From Cristatella mucedo (lineage: Eukaryota; Bryozoa; Phylactolaemata; Cristatellidae): a stretch of 64,000 nt of DNA. Positions within the stretch are counted from its first letter, which is position 1. The number at the start of each line of letters is the position of its first letter. Below the pieces are notes generated by a model. It saw only the letters and a list, made by a program, of their open reading frames with translations. It searched no databases and was not told the DNA's origin. Made by a program: the position numbers and the translations under genes. Shown piece after piece: positions 25,998-36,790 of the stretch. The stretch lies in assembly GCA_009760855.2 (NCBI GenBank), contig WPIO01000024.1:5206001-5270000 (forward strand). Direction: 5' to 3'.

Positions 25998-26096
25998 CTC
26001 GTCCCACTTGAGGGCTTTTTCGCCGCGTACTAAAGTCTCCGGTAGGCATATCGGCTTCAGCTGGAGAGCATGCACTCCCGGCTTGGCGCCGGCCAT
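25998..26096 (-). CDS. PLCB: Phospholipase C-beta, exon 1 (start codon)
   Basis: First coding exon of a phosphoinositide-specific phospholipase C-beta, the Gq-activated enzyme that cleaves PIP2 to IP3 and diacylglycerol at the plasma membrane. The 33 residues begin [15 protein letters not shown] and end in ALKWDE. From memory of the family, vertebrate PLCB1 and PLCB3 begin [13 protein letters not shown] and have KWD(D/E) at the same place, so this is the PLCB1-3 type rather than the PLCB4/NorpA type. The start codon is at 26096-26094, with G at both -3 and +4. The exon ends in phase 0 at GAC-GAG followed by a GTGAGG donor. It lies in a CpG-rich island, 292 bp from the start codon of the divergent HD-domain oxygenase gene. 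The first intron is 13.1 kb. The reading is very secure because exons 2-4 follow in order, strand and phase. Confidence 0.94.
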
Positions 26097-26388
26097 GGCC
26101 CGACGAGCCGCCGCCGCCGCGGGCGGCACCGGTGCTCTTGCAACGGCGGTTCAGTGGCGGGAGTGGCGTCGGTCGGTGGCCGCCGTAGCCACTGAGAGGC
26201 TAGTTCGCGCCAGCTCCGAACGAGGAAACGAGAACACAAGAGCGGCCGGCGAAGCCTGCCTAAAAATGGCAGGCAGGTGGTTAGGCGGGGTCACGGGTCA
26301 GGAGTCCGCCCCTCTGGCGACGATCGTGCGCGCAAAGGAAGAAACAGGTGGGCGGGCACCCAGCGCGCGCCTCACCTAGACTTGCAAT
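26097..26388. promoter_or_regulatory. Shared divergent promoter region of PLCB and HD-oxygenase genes
   Basis: 292 bp separate the two start codons. The stretch is GC- and CpG-rich with no clear TATA box. Plausible sites visible by eye are GC boxes at about 26283-26290, 26307-26313 (reverse) and 26348-26356, a YY1-like AAAATGGC at 26263-26270 and an E2F-like TTCGCGCC at about 26204-26211. An upstream ATG at 26266 opens a small frame that ends at 26380, just before the HD-oxygenase start. It would be a uORF if transcription begins far enough upstream. Transcription start sites are not known. Confidence 0.6.
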
Positions 26389-26538
26389 ATGGATGCTGGT
26401 ACCGTCGCCGTAGCGCGGCAGATATTCGATATGTATCGGGAATACGGTGACGAGGACTATATCGGCGAAGCAGTGAGCGTGACGGCGCACTGCGTACAAG
26501 CCGCCATGCTCGCCGAAAGCGAATGCCAATCTCGCGAG
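26389..26538 (+). CDS. HD-domain di-iron oxygenase (PhnZ type), exon 1
   Basis: First exon of a 196-residue HD-domain protein of the mixed-valent di-iron oxygenase group. The best known member, bacterial PhnZ, splits (R)-2-amino-1-hydroxyethylphosphonate into glycine and phosphate with O2; TmpB acts on the trimethylated analogue. The exon encodes residues 1-50, beginning MDAGTVAVARQIFDMY. It carries Tyr24 and Glu27 (lid residues) and His34 (first metal ligand) within YIGEAVSVTAH, at the same numbers as I recall for PhnZ. The start context is good (A at -3, G at +4). The exon ends in phase 0 at CGC-GAG with a GTACGG donor. Intron 1 is 10.25 kb. Small size and lack of a signal peptide suggest a soluble enzyme. 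The exact substrate cannot be fixed from sequence. Confidence 0.94.
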
Positions 26539-28192
26539 GTACGGCTGGGCGCTGCTCGACCGCTCGGCGGCGGCGCTGCCGCTTTCGGTCACTCTTCGAG
26601 TCGCCTTTTCGACGTCGGAGGCGTTCCGGTCGCACTCGCGTTCAGCAATGCACCGAAAACGACTTCGGGCGCGACCTTGGCGTCGTGCCACTCGCCGCCG
26701 CGCAGCCGGCTAAGCCGGGTCTCTCTGTCGCCTCGGCGGATCGCTGAAGCGGCGGATCGCTGAAGCGGCGGCCGTCGCTCGCCTGCGCGCGCGCACACGC
26801 GTGCGCGCGCCTAGTCTTGGCAGACGGCGCTCCAAACCAGATCCCGCCGAAAAAACGGCGGCCGCGATCGTGTCGACGCGTTCGGTCGGCCTGCTCGCGA
26901 CCAGGAGACGGGGGGGGGGCTAGATTGGAGGTGGCGAACGCGCACAGTACAGCGCCAGCCAGCTTCCGGCCCACCCTATGCAAGCGCAGAGTCGTCGGCC
27001 GCTTCCGGTTCTTTCGGTCGCTTCCCGTCTCGTCGGCGAGTGTGCGAATCGTCCGCGCCGCGAAACCGCCGCCATTTGACTATAGCGGCACTGTGAAAAA
27101 GCGAGCGCCCGCGCGCGGCAGTGGGAAGAAGGCGTCGCGAGCGGCGAATTATTGAAGACGCCGATTGACCTGACTTCGCTGCCGCCTCGATCTGCTCGCC
27201 GGCGACGCCCCGGACCGGTAGTGCGCTCCCGGCGCTTTCAACGAGCCCGCGAGCGATAATTGTAGCGAGCTAAGCTAATTGATCGTACCTTTTTGTCGCG
27301 ACAATAAGGTAATTGATATAGCGTAGTCGTAGGAGGAAGAGTTAAATAGATTTGTATGCGGCGTTAGCTAGCTCGACGCTGCAGCGCCTAGCGGGCTGCT
27401 GTGCGGTTGCTCGGGACGTCAGAGGTGTTAATGCTCTTTTAAGGACCGTAGCGTTCTCGATATCGGCCCCCCCCCGAGGCCGCGACATCGATGACTTTTC
27501 GAGCGAGCTCGGCCGAGACTTTCGAGACCTCGAATCAGGTCGCAGCTTCACTTCTGAGCCATAGCAGACGACGCCTCCTCTAGCTGCAGCCTACTGCACT
27601 CAGCAGCTGCTAGCAACGACATATTCCCGACGAAGTGGTCCGGTTGAAAAAGGCGCCAATGGCACCCGGTGCTTTAGATCGCCGTCGCCTAAACAGTATT
27701 TTCACGATCGGTCTTGTCTCTGTTTCGCTTGCATTCGGCTTCGGTCTTTCTTCTTGCAGGACTTCACCAGTTTTTCCTTAAGTCTTAGGCTTTCCTGCTC
27801 CACCCCCGGAGCGATCGAAGGAAAGTTGCTTTTCTTGAGAAGTTAGGAAATGACCTTCGCGGGTGATTCAACTCACGGCTAATCTAAACCATCAGCAAGT
27901 ACGTTTTCCGCCCGCCACCCTGCGATCTGATTGCTCCATGAAGAGCTCGTAGTGCCCCATAAACAAAGTCACCTGCTGAGTGTATCGACTATTTCGCCGG
28001 TAGAGCCGTCTGCTGAGCTTTTTTTTCAAAGCTGCCGTGAAGGCTGCAGACCACTGATGTCGGAGCCTATGATTCGTCGTCCCTTCAGCCCCCTGTCTTG
28101 GTCTTTGCCAAGAAGTATAACGATGTTAAGACTCAGTCTTTGTTCAGTCTTCATACGTCGCGGACCCGTCGTGAGGTTGACCTATGCACCAA
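26539..28192. other. HD-oxygenase intron 1, CpG-rich start
   Basis: The first kilobase is part of the CpG island. After about 27600 the base composition falls back to the window average. No exon recognised. Confidence 0.6.
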
Positions 28193-28302
28193 GTGTGACG
28201 CATGCAGCAGGATAGAAGCAAGACTGGCCCTGTAAACGCAGCTTTCGGTGTGACACATGCAGCAGGATAGAAGCAAGACTGGCCCTGTAAACGCAGCTTT
28301 CG
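28193..28302. repeat. 55-bp tandem duplication
   Basis: Two units beginning GTGTGAC(G/A)CATGCAGCAG and ending CGCAGCTTTCG, differing at one position. Confidence 0.93.
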
Positions 28303-28409
28303 GCACCGTAACCCGATACGAACCTCAGAGAAGCAGTCAGTATGATCGTTCGCAGTCTGCAGCTTCACAACGCAACAAAGACTAAGCAGGCTGTACACAC
28401 GAGAGTCCT

Positions 28410-28585
28410 CTATAGCTTTACCCAAAGCCCTAAGCAGCTTTTGGTATGCATGTGGTAGCATGCATACCGAACAGGCTGAATCTTAGGCAAACAGAGAAAG
28501 TGAGAAACATAGCTGAGTGTGGAGGGCAGTTGAGGAAATGCATAGCATTGAAGTAGCAGCTCAGGACGGCAGCTTAGGGTACTCA
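28410..28585 (-). mobile_element. LINE-B fragment, reversed
   Basis: Shares with other LINE-B copies AGCAGCTTTTGGTATGCATG and the segment AGAGAAAGTGAGAAACATAG, then the paragraph around GGAGGGCAGTTGAGG. Confidence 0.6.
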
Positions 28586-28589
28586 GCAA

Positions 28590-28745
28590 TACTACTCGAC
28601 TTCTCGCAGCCGACCTGCACTGGCTCTCATCATCAAAGCAACGCACTATTTCAAGGTTCTGCCACTCACTTTTAGGTCCATTCATTCTTTAACTTCAGCC
28701 TGTCCATAAGATCTACTCCCCACCAGGCTAGGCATTGTAATTGAA
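28590..28745 (+). mobile_element. LINE-A internal fragment
   Basis: Matches the C-terminal coding segment (LLADLHWL...SLTFRSIHSL...), strongly diverged and lacking the 3' tail. It directly follows a reversed LINE-B fragment. Confidence 0.65.
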
Positions 28746-29625
28746 GTTGCAGACGTAACCGGCGGCTTCGAAACCATTGGCTGCTGCAAGTAGCCAATTA
28801 AGGTTAGGAGGAATTGGCTTCTAGGAATCGCTAGACCTCTACATCCTTTTTCTAGCCTAAAATATGAGCACATGGCTAACGATAAAACAGAATTCAGTGT
28901 CACGCATTTTGTTTTGAGGGGGATGCAGCCGGCCCCCACAGCTAGCTCTCACGTTGTGCCTGGAAAGGACTGAAGCTGTGACCTGTGACTCCCACACAAA
29001 AAAGCATCGTCTTCATGTGCCTAAGTTCCACGTGTGGACTCATAATGGTGACTCTTTCTGACCGCAGCTTTCCGTGGCCAGCTGAGCCGAGGCTATTATA
29101 AACGTGCTGACGCTACGAGAGGCTGGAGAGGGTGACAGCAGCTGCCCCCCAAACCTTGAGCTGACCTTATTCAAAATAACAGGCCCCCTGATTTATGAAT
29201 TAGGCTCTTACCTTTGCCACACAGCACTGTACTCATCTAAAGACTGAAGTGTAGCTGCATGGCATGTTGTTAATGAGTAGCCAACGATAAATACCCAGCA
29301 TTGCCTCCCTCCCTCTGTGTGCCTTATGTCTTATTAAGCTAGCATAAGAGTGCATCGCGACCAGTCTGTTCCTGCTCCAGTCAACCTCAGAGGTCGGGGA
29401 GGGGGGAGGGGTGGGGATTAAGTCTATTAGGCCGGCTTGGCCAGCATGTGGTATTCAGGCAACCTAGCTACCCTCTATCTAATGTCTGTGAAAGTCTCCT
29501 GTTGCTGTAGGTACCGGAAGGAGTTTTTTGGGGCCTCGGTCCTTTAATGAGGGGGTTGCTATATTGAAGTACTGTCAAGCTAAAATTACCTAAACCAACA
29601 GTAAGAGTAGGCCACTAACCATTTT

Positions 29626-29732
<107 letters not shown>

Positions 29733-29789
29733 CTCGCACTACTGGGTTATTACCTCTTCATGCTACTCGTGCTAATCATGCTACTGAAT

Positions 29790-30080
29790 GAATGTCGTTC
29801 AAAGCCAATGCAGCTTTTGGTGTGCATACAGTTGTCAACAGACTCCACCTCATACATGGAAGAGGAAGTAAGAAGCTTCATAGCTGAGTCGAGAGAGCAG
29901 TCGAGAAAGTGAGTAACAGATTAGTAGCAGCTCTCAAGACGGCTGATGAGAATGTGCCACAGTCGGCAGAAGTAGAGCATACGTAGTTGCTTAGGAACCA
30001 TCTCTAGAGTTCAGCAGTCTAGATCCTGAGGAGCAAAAGCTTCCGTCGTCAGCCCGACTGTGCGTGTAAGCTGTAAGAGA
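29790..30080 (-). mobile_element. LINE-B fragment, reversed, decayed
   Basis: Contains the LINE-B blocks GCAGCTTTTGGTGTGCAT, GAGCAGTCGAGAAAGTGAGT and TGCCACAGTCGGCAG. It follows a (GA)n tract. Confidence 0.6.
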
Positions 30081-30216
30081 TGCAGCAGCAGTTCATCCAA
30101 GTAAGAACGCTTTGTGCTCGCCATGTAGCAAGCTTGCTGCTTGTTGAACACCTCGGGGAATTCATTCATTTCTTGGACTAAAACAGTGTGGCATTCGCAT
30201 CTCACATCGAGAGCAT

Positions 30217-30301
30217 CGATTTGGCCCAGACCCTTCGATTTGGCCCAGACCCTTCGATTTGGCCCAGACCCTTCGATTTGGCCCAGGCCCCTCGATTTGG
30301 C
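30217..30301. repeat. 19-bp minisatellite
   Basis: About 4.4 copies of CGATTTGGCCCAGACCCTT. The first three are identical; the last ones carry substitutions. Confidence 0.93.
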
Positions 30302-31648
30302 CTAAATCCCCAAGGCCCTATGCGTAGGACCGCGAAGAAAAGCTGGCACGTCGGCGTCTTCGTTCTTCGGCATCAGGGAATTTCAAGCTCAACTGCCGCC
30401 CTGTGTGCAGCACCGGAAATACGTGTCGTGGCCAAGCCGACAGAGGTGTGCCATGCAGTGCGTGCATATTGAGTTTAATGTTCGCCTGGAGAGAGGTGCC
30501 GTCGAGAAGGCGGCCGTTAATGCGAAGCAGGCGACACAACGACGTTAGTGCACTTTAAAGCTATGGCCGAGGAAGTGGACCGAGTCACGTCCCAAGTCGC
30601 AGACCAAAGGGCCCAAAGCGCAGGTGGAACAGGAAGCATTTGCTGCTGACTGGTGAGCTGCTGCTGCTGCTGCTGCAGACGAGGAATGCACACCATCTGC
30701 AGTGTTGGTTGATGCTTGCCACTCTCGTCTCGTGCTCCCTCCGCACTTGGCAGCGCATGCTGCATGCCGAAGCACCACGGCCAGCGCCCCTGTGCACATG
30801 CCGCCGTCACAATCAGTGAGGTGCCCTAAGTCAACCTTCACCCCTTCGGCGACAACCTTTTGCAGGGACGAGCCCGCGCTCGTTCGACTCAGGCGCGATG
30901 AGCCATAGGCTGCCTTCACCGTAGGCTGGCAAACGCTCACTGCTTGTTTAGCAACGTTCAGCTGGGTCTCCAAGGAGAGAGAGAGTCCTTTTGTGGCATC
31001 CGAGCGAATGACGATCGCGGGGATCCAAGCATGCTGAACTTGACCTCTCCTCAGCCTGATAACTTCAAGGTAAAAGGAGAACGATTAATGCAAGTTTGTA
31101 AAAAGAGTCGACAGAGTTTCCCTTTTCCGGGGCCGAAGACAGGCGAACGTCTTAGTGGTCTCTAGAGCAAGATGATAACTAAGCCTTTTTAGTACTTTGT
31201 CCTGGCCTGCTTTAACCATCGACGAGAGCCTTCAGTTTGAGATCTTGCATATGGCTATGGCATTGCAATCCGTGGTCGTTAACAGCATGTAAGTAGCATG
31301 AGCTTATTCTTTCGAAACGTGCCACTGCGGTCTATCCTTTCAACAAAACGTGATTTCAAATAAGTCGGCAGGCTTATAAAATAAAATGTTCTCCAATCCT
31401 TGCTGCCGCAGTTAGTCGAGGTGGCTGGCACCCGTTTGCGCGACACCATCACTGCTGGCACCCGGCATACGTTTCCTTGCACCAGCAATGGTGCACTTCC
31501 GAATGGACTCTGCTAGCCACCGCTGGAAAAATCTGGAGATACTGAGGATAGAGGGCCTTTCAGGATTCGGTGACGTCCCAATGCTGGTTCGAGCTCTACA
31601 TGTGGCTCCTCATCCCTGTGCTGCTGAACTAAAGACCGATGAGCCGAG

Positions 31649-31712
31649 CATGACGGCAGGAAGCAGCATGGCGGCAGGAAGCAGCATGACGGCAGGAAGC
31701 AGCATGGCCACT
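31649..31712. repeat. 18-bp minisatellite
   Basis: About 3.5 copies of GCATG(A/G)CGGCAGGAAGCA. Divisible by three, so it gives a repeating peptide in a chance frame. Confidence 0.9.
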
Positions 31713-31913
31713 GGCCTGTACGACAGCCACTAGTGCAAATGCTGCCCACCGACCCAACCCCAAACCTTTCATTATTAAGTAATAGCCTCGAGTCGTGATA
31801 AAACCTAGTTAGGGATACTATTGGGGTGAGGCAATTGTGTAATGGCATTTGCAGTAAGCGCTGAGTCGCAAGAGGGAATGGATTGCAGGTTAGATCTGAG
31901 CACTGTTTGAGAT

Positions 31914-32063
31914 GGCCATGGGGTGTACGCTAGACGTACATTAGATATGCACATGATGTACATATGATGTGTACAGGTTGTCTACAGGCTGTATACAAGA
32001 TGTATGCAAGCTGTACACAGGATGTTTCTAGGATGTGTACAGGGTGTATACACAATGTATAGC
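31914..32063. repeat. Degenerate short-unit minisatellite
   Basis: About a dozen diverged copies of a 10-12 bp unit near GGATGTGTACA. Confidence 0.8.
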
Positions 32064-32783
32064 TGTTTACGTATGTCCATGACCTGCCATTAAGACCCAG
32101 TCGGCTGATGTTGGAGTACTTTCTGCAGTATACTCACTAGATGTCTCTCAAGCGAACTGCCAGTTCGTTATGTATCACTTCGAGTGGTGGTCTGTGGTCT
32201 GGTTCAGCAGCCTTGGTGTCCAGGAGTGAGTGAATGGCAGGGCACTGGGTCATTGCCCTGAAGCACCGGCAGGCAGGCTGCGTGTCTCACTCACCTTGCT
32301 GTATTATCTGCAGTGACTTGGCCTCTGGTTGGAGTCACGTGGAGTCGTGCACATGCACTCCGACAGCTGGACCCGACTGCTGGCGTACTGGATAGCCTTT
32401 CAGAACTCGGCACCTAGGTTAACACGGGTTTACGAGAGATGGCGCACTGCTGCAGTTACCAGTAAACTAACGGGTGTCAGTTGAGTGACATCGTAATCAG
32501 GTTACGAGTTAGATAATTGTTTCTCGTTAAGGAGAAATATTGTAAAAAATCCGTCAAAAGCAGAACTGTTGTTGTGTAGCTTCAAAGACCAAACGTATTG
32601 CGAATGCAATGTCAAATTTTTGTGCATAACGTGTTGCTACCGTAAGGTTTACGCTATTTTGTAAACAGGGTTTATGTCGTAAGTAGCCTTTCGAATTTGT
32701 TATTAGAGCTTTGGCCATATTTTGAATGTAGATAGCAGTGCTTCTCTGCCGAATTTAGTAAACGGCAACTGTTAACTCTAAAA

Positions 32784-33690
32784 TTAATAATAATAACAGG
32801 AATAAGATAAATACATTTCATAGCACTCTTGAAGAACTATCTCTAAGCGTCTTACAAATGCTAAATGAGAAACGTGTATAGTGTGCAGTGATAACGTGCG
32901 CAGCATCCGAACGCATAAGTACTCACAGGACAATACACAGGAACCCGGCTGTGAAGAAGTAGTGGGGGGCTGGGGGTTTAGCTTCTTTTTAAATGTCGTC
33001 AAATCAGGGGATGTCACGTGACACTCGACAGGCGTATTGGTATCCGCACTGCAGGAGCATACGAACTAACTGCGCCGTCTCCAAAGGATTAAAGGCTGGT
33101 TAGTGGCATAGTTGAACGACTTAAGTAAGAAGAGTGGGTGGCATGATGCACAGCTTGATTGGAATTAGTTAGGTGTAGGTCTTGCTGTAGCAAGAGTACA
33201 AAGTGATGTAAATGTGAGTGACACACCTTAAAGTTTGCACGCTAATTAATTGGACCCAGTGCCTGTCGTAAAGAAGTGGTGAAATGTGGTAGTTGGGGCG
33301 TTCCCGAAAGACAAACCTGGCTTCAGAGTTTTGCATCAACTGCAAGCGCCCGATTGTACAAGCCGAAACACCTGCAAGTAGAGAATGACAGAAGTTAAGG
33401 CAGAATGTCATAAACACTTTGACCAAAACTTGGATGTGGTATCCCTATCTTTTAGGGCTCCAAGTTATGCACTGTTTCTTTGCCAAAAGTAGGCGAACTG
33501 ACTCGGCTGTCTAGTTGATAGGGTCGCCTAGGGAAAGGTCACTTTGGAATGGGGCACTCAGATTGCATGGAGATACTACAGAGATATGCTGGCCGAGCCT
33601 ATTGTGAGGGTTAGATTATTTCAATGTCTGAGGAATACCAGGTTCTCTCGTAGCTAGTAAGGTGGTTGTATTGCCATTCAATCTGAGAAC
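32784..33690 (-). mobile_element. LINE-A 3' part, reversed, decayed
   Basis: Reversed tail from about 32784, 3' UTR, then C-terminal coding remains (VFMTFCLNFCHSLLAGVSAC; LQLMQNSEARFVFRERPNYH). Confidence 0.75.
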
Positions 33691-33691
33691 A

Positions 33692-33835
33692 TCATTCATT
33701 TGTACGGTGCCCTAAGAGAACTTAATCTCTATCGAGGTTTCACATATGCCACGTGGCTTGACCCCGTGACCTCGGTCGTCAAAGGCGAGCATTTACATCC
33801 TGAGCCAAATCAAGATTGCAATTCCGCTGCTATCG
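33692..33835 (-). mobile_element. SINE-II copy, reversed
   Basis: GGTGCCCTAAGAGAACTTAA, TTTCACATATGCCACGTGGC and GACCTCGGTCGTCAAAGGCG, ending near TGAGCCAAATC. It abuts a reversed LINE-A. Confidence 0.7.
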
Positions 33836-34424
33836 AAGTGCGAGCGTGAGCATTACATGCAGCAAGGGAATTGAGAGACTTTGACTTGCTGGAATGCTGC
33901 TGCTGCTGGGGGGGGGGGGCAGGGGTCAGGGGTCAAATTACAGATCCAGCTTTTTGACATGCACATACATAAAATCGAAAGTCTGTCTCGGCAATTACAT
34001 CGGCAAGAGGGGAGAGTATAAATTGGGAAAAGAAGTGGGCCAAGCACAGACCTCTGGGGTAGCCAATATGTTAAAGGGGTTTTCTGACGACTGTTGTCAG
34101 TTAATGTCAGTGCTTTGAAGTATCCCAGCTAAGCAGGACTTATACCATGACAGTGTAGTAAGAAAAATCACGCCTCAATCCATCGGATTGGCGTAGATTG
34201 CAATATATGACGACATACCCGTACGTTAAGTCTCTGTCTGTTAATTATTTCATGGTAAATGATGTTTACGTTCTTTACCTCTCTTAACTGGAAAGCTTGT
34301 AGCTGTGAGCCAATGCCGCCATTCGGAGACTATTCCTCCTTTATTCTAATGTGATGCGTATGTTTGCATAGGTTGCTGTAAGCCTTTTTGCATTTGGAGT
34401 TAACTCGAAGTAAAAAAAAAAAGA
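33836..34424. other. HD-oxygenase intron 1, unassigned
   Basis: Contains a G run near 33908 and a purine-rich patch. Nothing else recognised. Confidence 0.5.
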
Positions 34425-34892
34425 TCACTCTCGACACAGTTTGACAGGGAAGAATTCATTCATCCTTCGGCCTACTTGGCAGGTATTTTGGCCATATGAA
34501 TAAGGTAAATCTGGCGATGAAATGCTTTGGAGTAACCTTAACATGGATTCAGCTGAAAGAATGCAAGCTTTTCTAGCCGAGGTGTCCCCCCCCCCCGTGG
34601 AAGAGGAGTTTTGAGTCAGAATATTATGCAAACGTTCCAAAGTTAGAGAAAGTGCTTCTGTGTCGTGGAATCGAGAGCAAGAAAGCTCTGCTAATTGCTG
34701 CTCCAGATAGAATTCTGCAATGATCTGGATACTCTGTAGAACTCTTTCAAAGGCTTTGTCAGCACAGATGACCTTAGCATTGAAACACGGATTCGTAATC
34801 CTATCCTTGCTGACATGCAGCCATACTACACTAGTCATGCAGACCCATCCAAAAATGGCCTCAGTGACCTGACTACAAACGAAATGCTGCAA
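34425..34892 (-). CDS. Unidentified open frame inside HD-oxygenase intron 1 (antisense)
   Basis: An uninterrupted frame of 155 codons, with no microsatellite or repeat to explain its length. Its composition looks protein-like: a hydrophobic start (IFGWVCMTSVVWLHV), amphipathic helical stretches (AFERVLQSIQIIAEFYLEQQ; LSLTLERLHNILTQ), a Gly/Ser linker and a stop after LCRE. Its upstream side is cut exactly by a 5'-truncated LINE-A copy at 34892, so any real beginning is lost or separated. The family is not recognised. It may be part of an old nested gene, a decayed DNA transposon gene or a chance frame. Confidence 0.3.
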   Translation of the reverse strand: MQHFVCSQVTEAIFGWVCMTSVVWLHVSKDRITNPCFNAKVICADKAFERVLQSIQIIAEFYLEQQLAELSCSRFHDTEALSLTLERLHNILTQNSSSTGGGDTSARKACILSAESMLRLLQSISSPDLPYSYGQNTCQVGRRMNEFFPVKLCRE

Positions 34893-35370
34893 AATCTACC
34901 TATCAGACCTACTCACCCACCAGGTCAAGCATCGCAACACTTGCTTTTCGGAAACTAACTTTACATGTACCTCGTACAAACCTCAAATCCTTTAGAGATC
35001 GTGAATTTAGTTCGTTTGCTCCCAAAGCCTGGAACTCACTCTCGACTTCTCCGTCACTACACCCCCTGACTTGATCACATTTAAAAAGAAATTAAAAACC
35101 CACCTATTTATCACAGCATTTAGTGGGGCCTTGTGACTCGTCCTTTATGTGCTTATGAGTGCTGACACTATTGCATGCAGCCACTAACCACACTTGCATG
35201 CTGACCCTGTGCATGTCACTCCTAACCATGTCATTATTGCTGTTTATCAAGCATGCTACCACTAACCATTCGATCGTGCTTCCTTTGCAGCAATTTATAG
35301 CATATGGAAAGAGATTGAGTTCTCAGAGGGCACTTTATCAAGTGAATTATTGTTATTTTTATTATTAAAT
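34893..35370 (+). mobile_element. LINE-A 3' part, older subfamily
   Basis: Begins at codons for LSDLLTHQVK and runs through the C-terminal end, 3' UTR with the older-subfamily segment, tail and ATT-rich end. Its 5' truncation point coincides with the end of the 155-codon antisense frame. Confidence 0.8.
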
Positions 35371-35419
35371 GAATTCAGCTAGAAAATATTTGAAGAAATA
35401 CGTTTGCCCTGATAACATA

Positions 35420-35575
35420 ATAATGTATCCATCTGTATAGAACCCTTAGAGAACTTAATCTCCATTCAGGTGCTTCACACATGCCACAGAACTCGAACAG
35501 ACGTTCCTGGTCAGACCTCAGGCAGGGCGAACACCGTAACACTGGGCCAAGCCATATCGGCAGATGCGACCGTAC
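35420..35575 (-). mobile_element. SINE-II copy, reversed
   Basis: TATAGAACCCTTAGAGAACT, CAGGTGCTTCACACATGCCA and ACACTGGGCCAAGCC. It lies directly before a plus-strand SINE-I. Confidence 0.7.
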
Positions 35576-35604
35576 ACTTTATGTAAAGTGAGCTACTGAT
35601 TACG

Positions 35605-35790
35605 TTTGCCGTGATGGCACACTAGGTAAGGCGGTTCCTTTCACGACCTTGGTCCCGAGGTCGCCGGTTCGATTCCTGCGGTGGGCGATCCTTTATCGCC
35701 ACTACAAGCGGTGGTGATAGCCGTAAAGGCTCTTATGTCGCTATACAAAAAGAGGCTGTTTAATCAGCTAGGATTTATTTATTAGTAAAA
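35605..35790 (+). mobile_element. SINE-I copy
   Basis: Near full length and very close to the copy at 42772: GTGATGGCACACTAGGTAAG, B box CGGTTCGATTCCTGCGG, body and AATCAGCTAGGATTTATTTA end. Confidence 0.8.
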
Positions 35791-35794
35791 ATAA

Positions 35795-35875
35795 CAATAA
35801 TAATGCACTGGATAAAGCGCCCTCAGAGAACTCAATCTCATTCTAGGCGCTTCGCATTTGCTGCAAACGTTTGCT
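35795..35875 (-). mobile_element. LINE-A tail fragment, reversed
   Basis: ATAATAATGCACTGGATAAA followed by the reversed stem-like tail. It abuts a SINE-I copy. Confidence 0.7.
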
Positions 35876-36790
35876 TCCACATGCCCATGGGATTCACGAT
35901 TTACAGCGCCTATATCTCTCAGCACACAAAAAGTAAGAATCGATTGGGTATCAAAGATTGTCTGCATATTACCTTGTCAAAAAATCACTCGGAGTTTTAT
36001 TTGCGAATCAGCAACAACCTCTTTTAACATAACTTGTGAGCAATAATGCTTTGCTTTTAAATTTCATTTGGTTTGTTTAGTTTTTATATGGATTGACTAT
36101 TAAGTTTTGATAACAAGAAATACAGAAATATATTGCAAATATGTAAATGAAAATAATGATACAAAATCTTGTGTCTAGTTCGCTTAAAGACCGTTATGTT
36201 TTCTCAGACTCTAAAAGAACTTAAGCAAGAGGAGCACTAACCAATAGTTGATGAACGCATGGCGTCGAGCTCAGGGGATCGTGCAAAAAAGCCAGAAGAC
36301 TCGTTGCCTATCGCTAGTGGGACCTCCATTTAGTAGCACTTGCTGGAATGTGCACTCGCTTGCAAATCACGCTGATGAAAAGACGTATCTACTAGGACGC
36401 CCTAAAACAACAATCGCTGTTGCTCTTATAAACGACATGCACAGTCGTATGACTCATGTCCGCATAGAAGGACAAATCATTCCTACCGAGCAAAGGCTGT
36501 GTGAAGCAAGGAGGTGTAATGTCGTCAAGTCAGGCGCTGGTATGACGACTGTGCTTATTGACATGTAGGCAGGTCTGGGCTGGCCTCCATCGCGTGGACA
36601 CCTTGCCCCTCCAGCCCAGCCCAAAGCCAGCAGGCCCCCAGCTAATAGGGGGCCTAGCTAATGTGTGGGGTCACCATTGACAGCACTTCGACATGCTACC
36701 CTACCAGTGTCCAGCCAGCGCTGCAAGCCCCCAAGGCAGCTGCAGCGCGTATTTTTCTGGCTCATCGTGCAGCCATCGCGTTTCCTGTAG
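35876..36790. other. HD-oxygenase intron 1, end
   Basis: AT-rich at first, then a 106-codon plus-strand frame (36248-36568) of no recognised family. It ends with the pyrimidine-rich acceptor of exon 2. Confidence 0.5.

Larger units (their letters stand above)
25600..27600. promoter_or_regulatory. CpG island over the divergent gene start
   Basis: Compared with the rest of the window, this stretch is strikingly rich in CG dinucleotides and in G+C. It covers both first exons and about 1 kb of the first intron of the HD-oxygenase gene. It contains a small tandem repeat at about 26737-26772 and several runs of G or C. No exon other than the two first exons was found in it; the open frames here are side effects of high GC. 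Confidence 0.7.

Noticed and set aside
26008-26379. Alanine-rich 123-codon plus frame over the shared promoter.
   Set aside because: It runs antisense over PLCB exon 1 and ends before the HD-oxygenase start. It is explained by the high GC of the CpG island.
30217-30301. Regular 19-bp repeats, checked as a CRISPR-like array.
   Set aside because: There are no spacers between the units and the DNA is eukaryotic; it is a minisatellite.
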